This document shows, one piece after another, positions 51,991-64,000 of a stretch of DNA of 64,000 nucleotides (position 1 is its first letter; each line of letters begins with the position of its first letter). The notes under the pieces are model-generated. The model was not told the origin of the DNA. It did no database searches and worked only from the letters and a program-made list of their open reading frames with translations. The position numbers and the translations under genes were made by a program. The DNA is from Balanoglossus misakiensis (Eukaryota; Hemichordata). The stretch is from contig CM082580.2 of the NCBI GenBank assembly GCA_040954595.2, positions 6,510,001-6,574,000 on the forward strand. Direction: 5' to 3'.

Positions 51991-54782
51991 TGCATTCTGA
52001 AGAAAAAATCTGTTGCAATTTGTGGTGGGTCTATAGCCCTATAATGAACTATTTTCCCCCAGAGCCTGAAGCCACACCATGTCTCTAGCGGGATTTTGTA
52101 TTTAGCTTTAAGTAACATGGCAATTATTTGTAGTCAAGAGTAAAAAATAAAATGGCTGATGGGCGTGGGCTTGTCTCGCCGTCCGTACTCGATTTTTCGT
52201 CGGTGGCCTTCCCTTGCATCGAAAGACACTAGCTCTCGGTGACCGGAGATTTATACAACTAATGTTGAAGGCAAGGGGTCCTTGGTAAACGACGAATTCC
52301 ATGGCAATTTTGCGGAGAGCTCTCGTCGGTGTATCACCTGCGTTTGCAATTCGTTTGATTTGTCCACGTGACCGTGGTTTGTCGTGAGATCCGATTTCAA
52401 ACAATTGCATCTCAATTACAGAAAAATTAACGCCGACTTACCTTTGCGACATCCTGCAAAATATTCGGTTGTACTATGATGTAGTCTTTTATTCGCTCGC
52501 GCTTATTTATTTGGCGATGGCAATTACACCCCAGGTGAATTTGGACGACTGCTGTCATAAAGATTAGTTGAACTTTGATGTAATATAATATCACGTGACA
52601 ACTGTGAAGCCAATTGAGAACGTAGTTTCACACCAACCATGCATGTATATTTCCATTGGTTTGTCTAAAGACCCCCATGGCCTGGTTAATTTTTTTTACC
52701 AAAAACATTATACATGTAATACAAAGTAAAGAGCAAAACTATTTGTGAAATCGAAGTGTTGTCGGCAAATTGTCATAACGAGAAGTTTTATTGGTATCAT
52801 GGGCTCAATAAGTTAGCATCTTCGGTTGTTGGCTCCAAAATAAAGGAATGCTCTGACTTGTGATGGAAATAGTCTGAATAAGACTTAGGCCTAGAAGGTG
52901 TCTGGCTTCTACTTCCTAAGTCTAGACCGATCCTAGTAAGAAAAAAACTTATAACCATTGACAATATCTTTTGGTGAGTCACATGTCTTCACATTATTAT
53001 CGCAGGTGTTGCCATAGTCAATTGATCTGGCAGACATGTTCCACTTTTGGCCTTTTTCTTTTTCATTAAATTATTGGTGATACCCCATGTCTTCATGGAG
53101 TTTTCTAGCAAAAATGGACCCATAATAAGCACGTTTTGCAGGTCGAAGGTCGTTCATACAATCCTGTAAAGTCGTTTACTCGTTATCGTCTCTGTATTAC
53201 AATTCGGTGATAACATTTTGGCGTACAACCTGTGATTTTTGTTAATTGATTTCCTTATCGAATATGTAAGTCATGGTTTACTTTTACGTTCTCTTTACAG
53301 ACCTTTCAACTACTGGTGCATGAGTATTACAAGAATTAATAAATATAGAAAAAATGTGTTATACGCATTATCAACATCTGTGCATGACTAAACTTCATCC
53401 CATTGTTGCCCAGACAGGTCATTTATAAAGTCTTCTTCCATGAACGATTTATAAAATAACTTTTACTGGAGCAGGAGTAAGAACACACGTACACATAGCC
53501 TTGAAAAATACGCACGTTATTCAAGAAATTAGAGGCCAGCCTTATAAGACGTGAAAATAAAAAATACTGTGTCTTATCTGTGTATTTCTGGCAGTGTTTA
53601 ACTCAGCAAACTTTGCGTTTGTCCGAGATGTACCATCAAGTTTACCAGCTTAATGTTTGCCTCCGATGTCACCAAACAGAGGGCAACAGATCCCCACAAC
53701 CTGAGTACAATGCAAAACCATTATTCGTTTTCGGCTGTCTATTACGCTAAACTTGCAACAGTGTGTCGGAAGGTATTGTGCATAAAAGTTGGATATATAC
53801 TTTGTTGAATGTACTGGTAACACTGTGGAAAACGGCTTTATTTTGCTATGAAAAATCATTATTTTCGATCAACTTTGTAAATGAAATACTTATTTGCCAA
53901 TGCAGCAACACTGTTTTAAAAATGTAAATTGCCTAATTTCTAAGTTCAACATGACAGTAATGTCATAAACTGCATGAAACTGAATGCCTATAATGTGTTT
54001 CATTGACACTAATGTTGTTCATCTTTTTACTGACTGTTTGCACACTATTATGTGTTGAAACGTCAGTGTAAACATTTTTATCCAATCCCCTTTCTGACAT
54101 TACATCTATGACACAATGTTAGTCAATACTGGAAATTATCATCTTAAAGTGTGTACACGTTTTTCGGAGCTGTTCTCTGTTCTCTGTTCGCATGCATATA
54201 CGAGCCTGTACATCTGCAGTCCACGTCTTTGCGCGCGTTCTTCTGTGTCGATGGTTTGTAACCATCTTCTTGCCACCTAGCCTTGATCATGACCTGTTCA
54301 CGATACTAAGTTTGAGTGGCTGTTCTGGTTAAGTGTTTTGTCATTCACTAAAGTTTGATATTTTAGGCCTAAGTTTTATAATTCCGTTGCAATATGTTCT
54401 TGTGTCTGGTGTCGCTGTGTATACTACTTGTGTTCTATTTGGGTGGTGATACTTATTTGTTATGCGCTGTTGAAGGCGTCATACTAGGGTAAAATGTCGG
54501 CACAAATGCAATTATAGCGTCATAAAGTCAGACAGACAGCCAGCCAGCCAGACAGACAGATAAATGGATAAGGCACATTTTATTGCATTCCAAAGCCTCC
54601 AGCGCATATATATTACTAAAATACAGAAATGTCCTACAATTGTACACATAGTGCTCTTTCTAAGATTTAAATGCTTTAAATACAAAATGGCACACTTGTA
54701 ATATCAATTTTGTGTCTGTAGATGACAAAAGATTGGTAAATAAAAAAGGGGGTTCAGTTTTTATATCGTGGGAAGGTGGGAC
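51991..54782. other. Interval without a recognised gene
   Basis: No family-level homology seen. A minus-strand open frame at 52108-52410 starting MQLFEIGSHDKPRSRGQIKR has coding-like composition but no recognised match. A GACA short repeat lies at 54525-54560. Confidence 0.35.
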
Positions 54783-56470
54783 TCAAAGGTGATTGGCACA
54801 GTTACGTGTACTCTCCCCCGTGAAGTTCTTATCACACTGCCAATGTGGAAACATGGTGATTTGCTCCTTCTCGATGCAATCTATCATATGGTTTCTCATT
54901 AGGCTTTGGTGCCATCTATATTTTGTCGGATCATTGTCGAGGCATAAAGCATATGCATTTGCAATTGCGAACGCGCCGCAATCATTTGAACCCGTTCTTT
55001 GCTGCTGGACGTCCGGCAGTTCAAAAGTATTCCCCCTTCCCGTGTAGCGATTCACGGCCTCTTGTATAAGAGGATCCAGCCGCTCGCTTGTACGTTGTGA
55101 ATCGTAGATGCGTACGGTACCGTGACTGACACAACCTCGGTTCGAAAAGGTTATCCAGTGAGACCCGTGCAGCATGATCTGCACAAAGATTACATGCATG
55201 ACTGTTAACAGGGGATTAAACAACACTCTTGGCGAAGTGGTCGCAAAGGTGTCCTGAAGTCCATTATTTGCCGGAATTTGATTTTGCATGAGACCTTGAA
55301 AATAATCTACGTGTTTGTCGCTCAAATATGGATTGAGTGTGTAAATCAATTCCTCTTTCTTGTTTTGTTCATTTTCTCTCTGACACGCAGAGGTTGTTTC
55401 CTCTATCGACCATCTTAATCGTTCACCTAATTGAAGGGGACTTAAAGCAGCATCACGTGGTATATGTTCTGAGGTTGGCAACGCGGCAGCTCTATAAGTA
55501 GAAGAATACAATTGGTTGTTAGTTCTTCTTGGCGAGTTGACGCAGTAAACATTCGCAAGAGGCTTGTACTTCTCATCATTACATTCTCTCTTTTACTGGC
55601 GACCTTCATGAAAATGCTGCTACACTCAGAATGTGTCATCTGAAATTCCAATAAACTTCTTCAAAGCTTGTCAACGACGTTCCAATGTTTTAACTCCCTG
55701 TTTTGATTTACAGGTTAACATAAAAATAGGGCGGGTGCCGCATGTTGGGGAAAATGTATCATCACGTCAAATTCAACCTGCAGATGTACGACCGGAACGT
55801 AGAGTCAGCTTCAAAGCCTCTAGATGAAATTGTATGCTCGACTAAGTTTCTGTTATAACTGAATCACCAGTCGAATAATATCACGTATTTCTGCGTGAAG
55901 TTCGTACATACCTAGGCACGGCGCTGTTTTCTTGAAACGTTTCCAATGGGCTTCTTTGGTGTTGTTCGTAGTATTCAATCCTATGTAGCGATTTGCCACG
56001 GCCCATGGCTTGTGCCTGTTGCACAGGCTTACCGTCTTTACTGCAATTAGATAGTACAGTGACTTTTTAATTGTTGTACAGAATGTCATTTCGAGCTTTG
56101 CGTGTGCGGTGATTATGTAGTGTTCTGTATGTCCATGGAGAACCAAGTAACTCCAAGTTAATATTCACAGCGTGTGGTTGTCTGAGAGCGAAGCCACAAA
56201 CGAATAAAATATATAAATATATAATTTAAAAATGCAACTGGACCAAGCAACTTAATTTACCAAGAAAAGTTCGACATGAGTCGATCAAATGGCCATAACA
56301 ATTAAGTTTATACATCATAGGCAAAATACCTCGTGTCTACATGGAAACTATCAGATTCTTCATATTCCATTTCTTCTTCGTAAGCTTGCACGCCAGATTC
56401 CTCCCACTCCATTGTGTCTTCACCAGAATCTTGTGGCGGTACACAGCGAGGGTCGCGTTCAATTGTAGTC
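54783..56470 (-). CDS. Ulp1/C48-like cysteine protease gene, 5' end not found
   Basis: Minus-strand exons 56330-56470, 55912-56040 and 54783-55491, all joined in the same phase (2-2), with further 5' exons probable. The last exon carries the peptidase: His in HGSHWITFSN, Asp in GTVRIYDSQ, and Gln and Cys in QQQRTGSNDCGAFAIANAYA, the His-Asp-Gln-Cys order of the Ulp1/SENP (C48) fold. The first two exons encode an acidic stretch (EEEMEYEESD) and a basic linker (QAQAMGRGKSLH). Similar proteins are abundant in invertebrates; some are transposon-borne and some look domesticated, and SUMO-protease activity is not assured. The intact ORF, conserved catalytic residues and consistent introns argue for a host gene or a recently active element. 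Stop at 54783-54785. Confidence 0.72.
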
Positions 56471-59150
56471 CTACAAGGATGAGATACGAAATTGGGTGTT
56501 ACAGACAGTTGCCATGCAATTATACTGGTTTGAAAAGGATTGTAGCTTGTAATGTCACTATGCCATGGCAATTCTGATGACCATACCCCAAGACGTGTAA
56601 GGTATGAAGGAGAAGACACATTGTTCTACATTTGTGCGAAATTGTTACTTGGTTCATGAGCTATAACCCATGAAAAATATCTTAAAAAATCCAAAATTTC
56701 TCTCTTTGAAGAATTTCATGAGCTATAACCCATGAAAAATATCTAAAAAAGTCCAAAATTTCTCTCTTTGAAGAATTTCATGAGCTATAACCCATGAAAA
56801 ATGCCTAAAACTATCCAAATCATGAAACGTTTGCAAAGTCTAAAATTTGTCTCTTTGAAGATTTTCATGAGCTATATGTAACTCATGAAAATGTCCAAAA
56901 ATGACAAAATCATCAAAAGTTCACAAAATCGAGAAATTGTATTTTTGAAGATTTCCATGAGCTATAACCCATGAAAAATGCCCAAATCGTCAAAATTTGT
57001 CTCTTCCAAGATTTCCATGAGCTATATAACCCATGAAAAATGACCAAAAATGACAAAATCTTGAAAAGTTTGCAAAATCGAAAATGTGTTTCTTTGAAGA
57101 TTTTCATGTAGTGTGATAAGTGATATAAAACGCGTTTCACCTCGTGTGGGGGTCACTGTCTTTTGCCTCACCTGGACTGTTCTGTTTTCATCCTAGTCTA
57201 TTGAACTTTGCCCCAGCGATTGACACTGCAATGCTCTAAAAATGTGTCCGGGAATTCTTTAAACCTTATCTTTCGTAGCATAGACATACAATCTACCCTC
57301 TTTTGTACCAAGACATGTCCCTCTATCGTTTCATCTCACTTGATGCCCACAGTACATGTATGTGTGAGAGTGCGTGTTTCTCTCAAATATATGATGACCC
57401 AGGAGAAACAAACTGAAAACGACGACCAAAACAATGTGCGTTTATTATATTAGGTCACTCTGCAACCAGGTTAGTTTCGATACGCACACATGAATCAGAC
57501 CCCTAATAAAATCATTATTAACCGCATGGCCGTTCATATTAATTTCTCATGTTTGTTTTTGCAGAAATAGCTGCATATTCTCTTGCTGTTCTGATCTTCC
57601 AAATCCCATATCTGCATTAAAATTAAAACTTTGAGTCTGCGTACAGTTCTGTGTGTGCTCCTGGCGTTACACAGAGGCCGTGTAACGCCGGGAGCGCACT
57701 GACCGGTACGCAGAGCAAGATGAAACACGGCTCACCATACCATTTTTCACGATTACATGTACTTACATTTGTTGGCTGATTTTCAATGATTGAAGATTTT
57801 CACGGGCTAAATTACATACAGTAGCAAAAGTACATGATTATGTTTCAAAGTGATGGTATAATCAACTGATCTTACCGCAGTCCCCTATTAAACACTCCTG
57901 GGCTTGAGGTCATGGTGTTCGCTGCTTCCATTTTTTTCCCAGTCTAGTCTGCAGTTTTATATAATATGTCCGTGTGACACGCCTAATAGAAACAGATACA
58001 CGATATTTAAAAGATCTCGTAAGTATACTTACCAACAAAAACCTTACAGCAATAGCCAGAGCAAGAGCTAAGTTCCAAAACATTTTTGACCTAATTGAAC
58101 TACACCGAACACATGCTGTCCACTGTTTATGGTTACAAAGTCCACCAATACTAAAGTAAACTAATGCAAGGAGAATTTTCCCTTTTTCAGATACCACCCC
58201 CAAGCACCCTAAAAATCAAATAATCACTCCCTACTCATTATAATGTTGAACTCCAGTCTCTTGCCGCATTCACCTACCTTGTTAAAATGAGCCCAATGTT
58301 ATCAATGTGTAGTTTTACATGGTATTTCCCTTTGCTTCTGCCGATTAAAATGGCGGCGTTTGATTACCAACGGTATCGTGCCTTCCAAGCCCAAACGTAC
58401 GCCGTACGGAACCTAATACGCGTTTGATGTTTGTTGGTTCATATTATAAACAACACACAAATACTGGGCTATATTTTTGATAGATCGCTTGTCACTGATT
58501 TCTCAGCGAATGTCGGATTCAGAGAAACTGTTGTCGGAGAACCCCTTTCAGAGAACACTGTACTTGCTGCTGCAGTAGTGATGAATGTTACGACGCCCTC
58601 AGCGACGTACTCCAAAGTTTGCCCCTCTCTTCGCTTCCTATTGAAATCACTAATTCGGATTAGGAGCTCAGCTACATGGATGCATTGCAGGGAAGGGGGC
58701 CTGATTAACTATCAAGTCAGGAAAAAATATTTTTAAGTGGCGTTCATACTGTGGTATTGGTATATCTAATTTTGGAGGACACGGAATGCAAATTTAATTT
58801 ACATGTTTAGTTTTGGCGACCAGAGTATATCTTACAAGAATCAACTAAATTGGATTAAACTTCGCGGGTACTTTGATCATTTGAGTGCGTAGTTTGCAAA
58901 CTGCTACCTCATTTATACTTTCGACAATTTTTTCGCCCTTCTCGGCTTCAGTAGTGTACATGAATATGTTTACTTGGAAAAGCTCAGCAAGGTTACAGAC
59001 TGTGGATTTGTGGCAACTTTTGACGTACTGTTGAACATTTGAACAAATTTAGAAAGCAGGCCAAACTTCCAGAATTTGTTTCCATGTCCACAGGTGATCT
59101 TTCGCCTACTTTTGAATTTCCTGAGCGTCAGTAGGAAGCAAAGACCAAGG
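56471..59150. other. Interval upstream of the protease gene
   Basis: Contains a tandem array (56640-57115, listed separately) and otherwise AT-rich sequence. Opposite-strand open frames near 57910-58203 show no recognisable family. Missing 5' exons of the protease gene should lie here, but none could be identified. Confidence 0.35.
56640..57115. repeat. Degenerate tandem array (CATGAGCTATAACCCATGAA unit)
   Basis: Unit starts at about 56654, 56717, 56779, 56866, 56956, 57016 and 57104, spacing 60-90 bp. The same unit in the same orientation forms the array at 63515-64000. Confidence 0.88.
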
Positions 59151-59154
59151 TCTC

Positions 59155-59515
59155 AGTTGCTATGGCCAATTACGGGAACAGAATTAGTTTGCCAAAATTG
59201 TGACGACTTTTCACCTTCTTTGCATATGTCAGTATCTATCATGGTTGCAAACCTAACGCTTTTTGAGTTTCAATGGGATAACAGAGTTTTCTACTAATTA
59301 ACGGGCCGACCTTTGACCTTGCCCGTTTCAATTGTCTCAACATCAAAGCAGTGTTGGGGGTAATAAAATGATACAGACACAAGAATTTAATTTTAATCTA
59401 GTTCATTGGAAATTTTAATTTCAAAGTTTTGAAACCATAAACAGAAGAGGATACATGTATGCAGTATTATCTGTAGAGTTACAATTTGTAAAAAGGAGCA
59501 AGTACATAATTTCTG
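59155..59515. repeat. Left arm of a 350-bp inverted repeat
   Basis: Reverse complement of about 63160-63510 with scattered mismatches; shared blocks include ATGGCCAATTACGG, TTTGCCAAAATTGTGACGAC and AATAAAATGATACAGACACA. The arms bracket 3.6 kb containing a putative spliced transcript. Confidence 0.85.
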
Positions 59516-59564
59516 TGAAGCTCAAACATCAAAAGTAGGTGACCCTGCCCCTAAACGTTTCGAA

Positions 59565-59675
59565 AAATAGGATGACCCCCTTTTGGATTTCAAAATTTAA
59601 GTTCCCCCCCGGCCCCCCCCCCCCCCCTCCGGATTTTGCCGGTCCCCCAGGACGTAAAAACTGAGCGGTCCCTAA
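59565..59675. repeat. C-rich miniature-element end
   Basis: Poly-C sequence ending AACTGAGCGGTCCC followed by TAA. It resembles the right end of the C-tract element at 11656-12742 (GGACAGTCCC then TAA) but is not the same subfamily. The other end was not found. Confidence 0.45.
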
Positions 59676-59763
59676 GAGAGAGTAGGTGGGATGACGATGC
59701 GCTAAAATGAATAATAAAAGAATGGAATTTGACAAGATGTTATGTAACTGTGTCAGCGCTTTC

Positions 59764-59830
59764 GATGCGGGTCACGTGACGTGACGTAAGACGCGTCAGA
59801 GCAAAGTTTTCGCTGCTGATTGGTTGGAGC
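59764..59830 (+). promoter_or_regulatory. Candidate promoter with E-box, CRE-like and CCAAT motifs
   Basis: GGTCACGTGACGTGACGTAA holds an E-box (CACGTG) and a CRE-like TGACGTAA. About 40 bases on, GATTGGTTGG contains an inverted CCAAT. The cluster lies 70-140 bases before the first ATG of the putative spliced transcript. Confidence 0.5.
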
Positions 59831-61269
59831 CACCTGGACCATCTCCACTTGGAAATTTCCGTCTAGCCTTCCGTGCATTTTCATAAGAGAGTCAGACGGC
59901 CATGCTGCTGCACGGACCACGAGAAGATGCGGAGAACTCTGCCCCCCAAACAGAGTTTCTCCGCTGGATAGTTTTCATGACGACAGCGGTAAGTAAAGTA
60001 ACAGAAGTAGACACATTTACTCAATTTTTGAACAGAAACATGGGTTATTTTGTGGCGAGTTACGTGCAACTAAAAAGCGAGACGTTTACACCACAGAATT
60101 GAAAAATGGGATACGCCACAGTCAAACTGCTCGAGCCAGCGCTTCCCTGCGTTTTTAATTCACAAATTCCACCCTTTCGCGTTACTCAACTTGAGATGTA
60201 CGGTTAAGACAAGTCGGTGTCATAGTTCTACTGGTGGGCGGCAGTTTTTTTTTCTTAAATAAAAAAAAACAAGGTAGTTTTTCGGGGAAGGGTAGGGGGC
60301 TACGATGAATTGGTAGCGGGGTTCGATGAATTGACAGCGGGTCCACGTGTAGTCAGCGTGTTTTCGAGTGTGAGCGAATGCAAATTTTGTATTACTACCA
60401 GACAACGGCAAAAATAAGATTTGAAACGTTTTATTGGGAACAGTTATTTTGTGTGTCCGTGCAGTCTTTGCCAAAAAAGTTTATTTTTTCTTGGAGTTTA
60501 TAATGTTCCGCTTGGCTGTAGGCCTAAACTTGAAAATATGTAAATGTACATAATGAAATGCTGGGGTTTTAGGCTACTTGTCTGTCAGCGAAGCCCTAAA
60601 ACATATATTGTCGTCGTGTATGCATTGTACAATATGCGAATGAACAACAGTTTAGCGTTCGGTGAAAACGTTGATATTTGGTTTCGTGTTCATGGATAGA
60701 CATTTAATTTGTTTTCTAATTTTTTTTGCAGACCGAAGGCCCAGATGAACTGCTGCTATACTCTGCGTGGATGCTATGATGTTACAAGCATGATGTCAAA
60801 GTAAGCGGTATCAGCCAAGTTTTTTTGGCAATTTTTAAGATCTTTCAACGATTCTGACTGGTGCCGGTAGCCAGTTTAGCGAACCGATTTTGCACAAATC
60901 TGAAGAATGCAACAATACGGATGCCATGTGTGGATGTCATTAAAGTTTGAAAACCAACATGACTACATGCTCGGTGCATGGGTCATTTTTGTTACGGCAC
61001 CAACAAGTTCACTTTGAATGCTTCGAAAGGTGCTCGTTGTTGTGAATGCGTGTGTGCATGAGTGTACGGTAAGTTGTACGGTATATTTGGGCCATGCAGC
61101 TAGACTACAATGAGGTGAGCGTTTGTATGTTCCATGGCTGAATGAAGACCAGTGGATGAAGTTTCGTAACAAGTAAGTTATATAGACATAAATAAAATCC
61201 CCGGTGCGGGTGGGTCCCATCCCTTAGACTGTTGGTTTAATATAATTAATACGCGTTTTTTTCAGATAT

Positions 61270-61890
61270 GTTATCTTTCATCATTATTCAATAAAAAAAT
61301 TAAAAACATACACGCACTCATATACTGGGAGTAGTTTATTTCCGTACCGATCATCTTCGCGCGTGCGTATATAGTTAAGTTTTTTAGATATGTTATCTTT
61401 CGTCATTATTCAATAAAAAAATATTAAAAACATACGTGTATTGATAAAACTGAGAGTGGTTTATTTCCGTACCGATCATCTTCCCCTCGTGAATATAGTT
61501 AATACAGGTTTTTTTAGAATTGTTATCTTTCGTCATTATTCAATAAAAAATATTGAAAACATACATGTATTGATAAAACTGAGAGTGGTTTATTTCCGTA
61601 CCGATCATCTTCCCCTCGTGTATATAGTTAATACAGTTTTTTTTAGATTTGTTATCTTTCGTCATTATTCAATAAAAAAAATATTAAAAACATACATGTA
61701 TTGATAAAAATGAGTGGTTTTATTTCCGTACCGATCATCTTCCCCTCGTGTATATAGTAAATACAGGTTTTTTTTAGATTTGTTATCTTTCGTCATTATT
61801 CAATAAAAATTTTTTTTAAATGTATGTATTGATAAAACTGAGAGTGGTTTATTTCCGTACCGATCATCTTCGCTTGTGTGTATGTCTCTG
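61270..61890. repeat. ~125-130-bp tandem array, five copies
   Basis: TTTATTTCCGTACCGATCAT recurs with ACCGAT at 61346, 61471, 61600, 61730 and 61859. Each unit also has GTTATCTTTCGTCATTATTC and an A-run. Confidence 0.9.
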
Positions 61891-61954
61891 TTAGTCTGTT
61901 ATTATGGTAAATAAGGTATTTACTTTCCAGACATTAACTTTATTTGCTTGTTTT

Positions 61955-62370
61955 GCAGATGCAGAGACCAGAGTTGTTTTCGTCATGCAGCGGTATAGCT
62001 GGGTGAGGTAAGGGCAGGTATCTTCCATGGCTGAACGATCATGAATATTACAGACACTCACTCCATTTGCTTGTTTTGCAGATCCAGAGACGAGATCAAC
62101 TCATAATGGTATTCACCAACCAAGCTTGGGCCTAAGTGACTAGTTATTTTTGCCATGCAGCAGTAGAGCTTGGGTGAGGTAAGGGCAGGTATGTTCCATG
62201 GCTGAACGATCATGAATATTGCAGACACTCACTCCATTTGCTTGTTTTGCAGATCCAGAGACGAGATCAACTCATAATGGTATTCACCAACCAAGCTTGG
62301 GCCTAAGTGACTAGTTATTTTTGCCATGCAGCAGTAGAGCTGGGTGCGGTAAGGCAGTATGTTCCATGGC
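61955..62370 (+). repeat. 171-bp direct duplication of an exon-intron unit
   Basis: The block from TTGCTTGTTTTGCAGATCCA through TTCCATGGCTGAACGA is present at about 62067 and 62238 almost unchanged, with a shorter version at about 61944. Confidence 0.88.
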
Positions 62371-63159
62371 TGAACGAAGACCACAGGTTTCAAGCAAGGT
62401 TTGACAAAGCGATTCATGGTGGCCATTTTGATTTTTTTTTCGATTCAGACTGGTGCTGTTACCCAGTCAAGCGAACTGATTTTGCACAAACCTGCATGTA
62501 ACAATACTTACCCGGTACTATATGTGGATGTCAATTCAATGTTTGAAAACCGACCTGACTGCCAGATGCATGGGGTGGCCATTTTGTTGTGGCACAAACA
62601 TGTCCGCCATCTTTGTAGGAGACATTCAATTTACTATTACTTTTCATTTATTCCAGGGATCCCATAGATGATGCTAAGATGATTGCCAGCCTGTGTGATT
62701 GATGTCAAGAGATTACTGCATGGTTGTGGGAAGGTAAGAATTGTGGGAAAGAAAACTGAAGCAATGACAGAGACATTGCATGGCAGGGGGTGTGTGTGTG
62801 GGGGGGTGGGGTGTTTGTTCACAATGTCCAGGAGTTGTCGGTTCAACCAAGTACAATAAATCAAGATGCCAAATAGAGATTGAAATTCTAGGCAGCCATA
62901 CAGATTTGCATATGATGTACCATCTGCGAATGAACAACAATTGGCGTACAGTGGTGATCATGCTTTGTTTCATGTCCATGGGTATTATAGACATTCATTT
63001 CTAAATTACTTGATTTGCAGATGCAGGGACCAGATGGGTATCCGGCAACCAAGCTGAGGACGAAGTGTCCATTTTCCGCGCTGCAGCTGTAACCGTTACT
63101 GACAGTCTGCAGTTACATCTAATGACACATTTTTTTCCATTGATGTTTACCATTTACCA

Positions 63160-63510
63160 CATAAATTATGTACTTGCTCCTTTTTACAAATTGTAAGTAT
63201 ACAGAATACTGTATACATGCATCCTCTTCTGTTTGTGGTTTGAAAACTTTGAAATTAAAATTTCCAATAAACTAGATTAAAATGAAATTCTTGTGTCTGT
63301 ATCATTTTATTACCCCAACACTGCCTTGATGTTGAGTTAATTGAAACGGGAAAGGTCAAAGGTCGACCCGTTAATTTGTAGAAAACTGTTGTCCCATTGA
63401 AACTCAGCGTCAGGTTTGCAAAACTTATAGATACTGACATGTGCAAAGAAGGTGAAAAGTCGTCACAATTTTGGCAAAACTAATTCTGTTCCGTAATTGG
63501 CCATAGCAAA
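63160..63510. repeat. Right arm of a 350-bp inverted repeat
   Basis: Reverse complement of 59155-59515. This arm carries the AATAAA signal used in the predicted terminal exon; the left arm has AATGAA at the equivalent place. It is followed at once by the tandem array. Confidence 0.85.
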
Positions 63511-63514
63511 TGAG

Positions 63515-64000
63515 CCCTTGAATTTGTCTCTCTGAAGATTTTCATGAGCTATATATAACCCATGAAAAATGTCCAAAAATGACCAAATCATCAAAAGTTT
63601 GCAAAGTCGTGAATTTGTCTCTCTGAAGATTTTCATGAGCTGTAACAAATGAAAAATGTCCAAACATGACCAAATCTTGAAAAGTTTGCAAAGTCGTGAA
63701 TTTGTCTCTCTGAAGATTTTCATGAGCTATATATAACCCATGAAAAATGTCCAAAAATGACCAAATCATCAATTCTTTGCAAAGTCGTGAATTTGTCTCT
63801 CTGAAGATTTTCATGAGCTGTAACAAATGAAAAATGTCCAAAAATGACCAAATCATCAAAAGTTTGCAAAGTCGTGAATTTGTCTCTCTGAAGATTTTCA
63901 TGAGCTGTAACAAATGAAAAATGTCCAAACATGACCAAATCATCAAAAGTTTGCAAAGTCGTGAATTTGTCTCTCTGAAGATTTTCATGAGCTATATATA
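63515..64000. repeat. ~88-bp tandem array running off the right edge
   Basis: CATGAGCT recurs at 63543, 63633, 63721, 63812, 63899 and 63987. Units share AAATGTCCAAAAATGACCAA and TCGTGAATTTGTCTCTCTGA. Because the unit is close to a multiple of three with few stops on the minus strand, it makes long repetitive open frames that are not genes. Confidence 0.92.

Larger units (their letters stand above)
59830..63290 (+). ncRNA. Putative spliced transcript with a 44-codon ORF and triplicated exons
   Basis: Predicted from splice signals only. Exon 1 (ending 59988, donor GCG|GTAAGT) and exon 2 (60732-60800, after a T-rich acceptor) together encode 44 residues from ATG 59902 (MLLHGPREDAENSAP...) to a TGA at 60777-60779. 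Downstream, three similar exon-like blocks, 61959-62007, 62082-62178 and 62253-62348, each have TTTTGCAG before and GTAAGG after; the last two are near-identical 171-bp duplicates including intron. A terminal exon from 63021 contains AATAAA at 63266-63271. The ORF is too short to identify, so the transcript may be noncoding. A 125-130-bp tandem array occupies the long intron. Confidence 0.4.

Noticed and set aside
63463-63988. A 148-residue minus-strand ORF with 30-residue repeats (MKIFRETNSRLCKL)
   Set aside because: It follows the ~88-bp tandem array, and its boundaries depend only on indels between units.

Overview
The window is animal nuclear DNA: intron-rich genes with canonical GT-AG junctions, long AT-rich intergenic stretches, many microsatellites, and dense non-LTR retrotransposons and miniature inverted-repeat elements. 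The gene set is a phosphoethanolamine N-methyltransferase, a type II C-type lectin, tandem gamma-butyrobetaine-dioxygenase-like genes, JMJD6 and a Ulp1/C48-like protease. Together with the RT families, it points to an invertebrate deuterostome, most likely a lancelet or hemichordate. This assignment is an inference; no species marker was seen.

Gene-bearing left half (1-27 kb). The methyltransferase (minus, 298-2430, running off the left edge) is followed by a C-type lectin receptor (minus, 4080-7535) and two head-to-tail BBOX1-like genes (plus, 8904-11461 and 13639-17287) with the same five-exon structure. Next come an unidentified four-pass membrane protein (minus, 18283-19910) and a complete eight-exon JMJD6 gene (plus, 23091-26913). 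All of these were assembled by hand from exon fragments, and in each the splice phases agree from exon to exon. Miniature elements sit between and inside these genes.

Repeat-dominated middle (27-52 kb). A 4.36-kb, nearly perfect palindrome (30424-34780) with 171-bp internal units is followed by a nested complex. In that complex an old LINE ORF1 and endonuclease flank a second LINE, which is itself split by a third LINE at a point that leaves its reading frame intact. The complex carries inverted arms at about 35.1 and 43.7 kb and a 1-kb palindrome whose loop is a 94-bp copy of sequence from 7.8 kb away. Further LINE ends, a MULE-like foldback with a 9-bp target duplication, and a 1.4-kb foldback with another element inside it follow.

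Right part (52-64 kb). A Ulp1/C48-like cysteine protease gene (minus, 54783-56470) is followed by tandem arrays and by a possible spliced transcript with a tiny ORF and triplicated internal exons (59.8-63.3 kb), bracketed by 350-bp inverted repeats.

The genes do not form one pathway. The methyltransferase (choline synthesis) and the BBOX-like pair (carnitine synthesis) both concern trimethylammonium metabolites, but their adjacency is probably chance. BBOX and JMJD6 share the 2-oxoglutarate/Fe(II) oxygenase fold.
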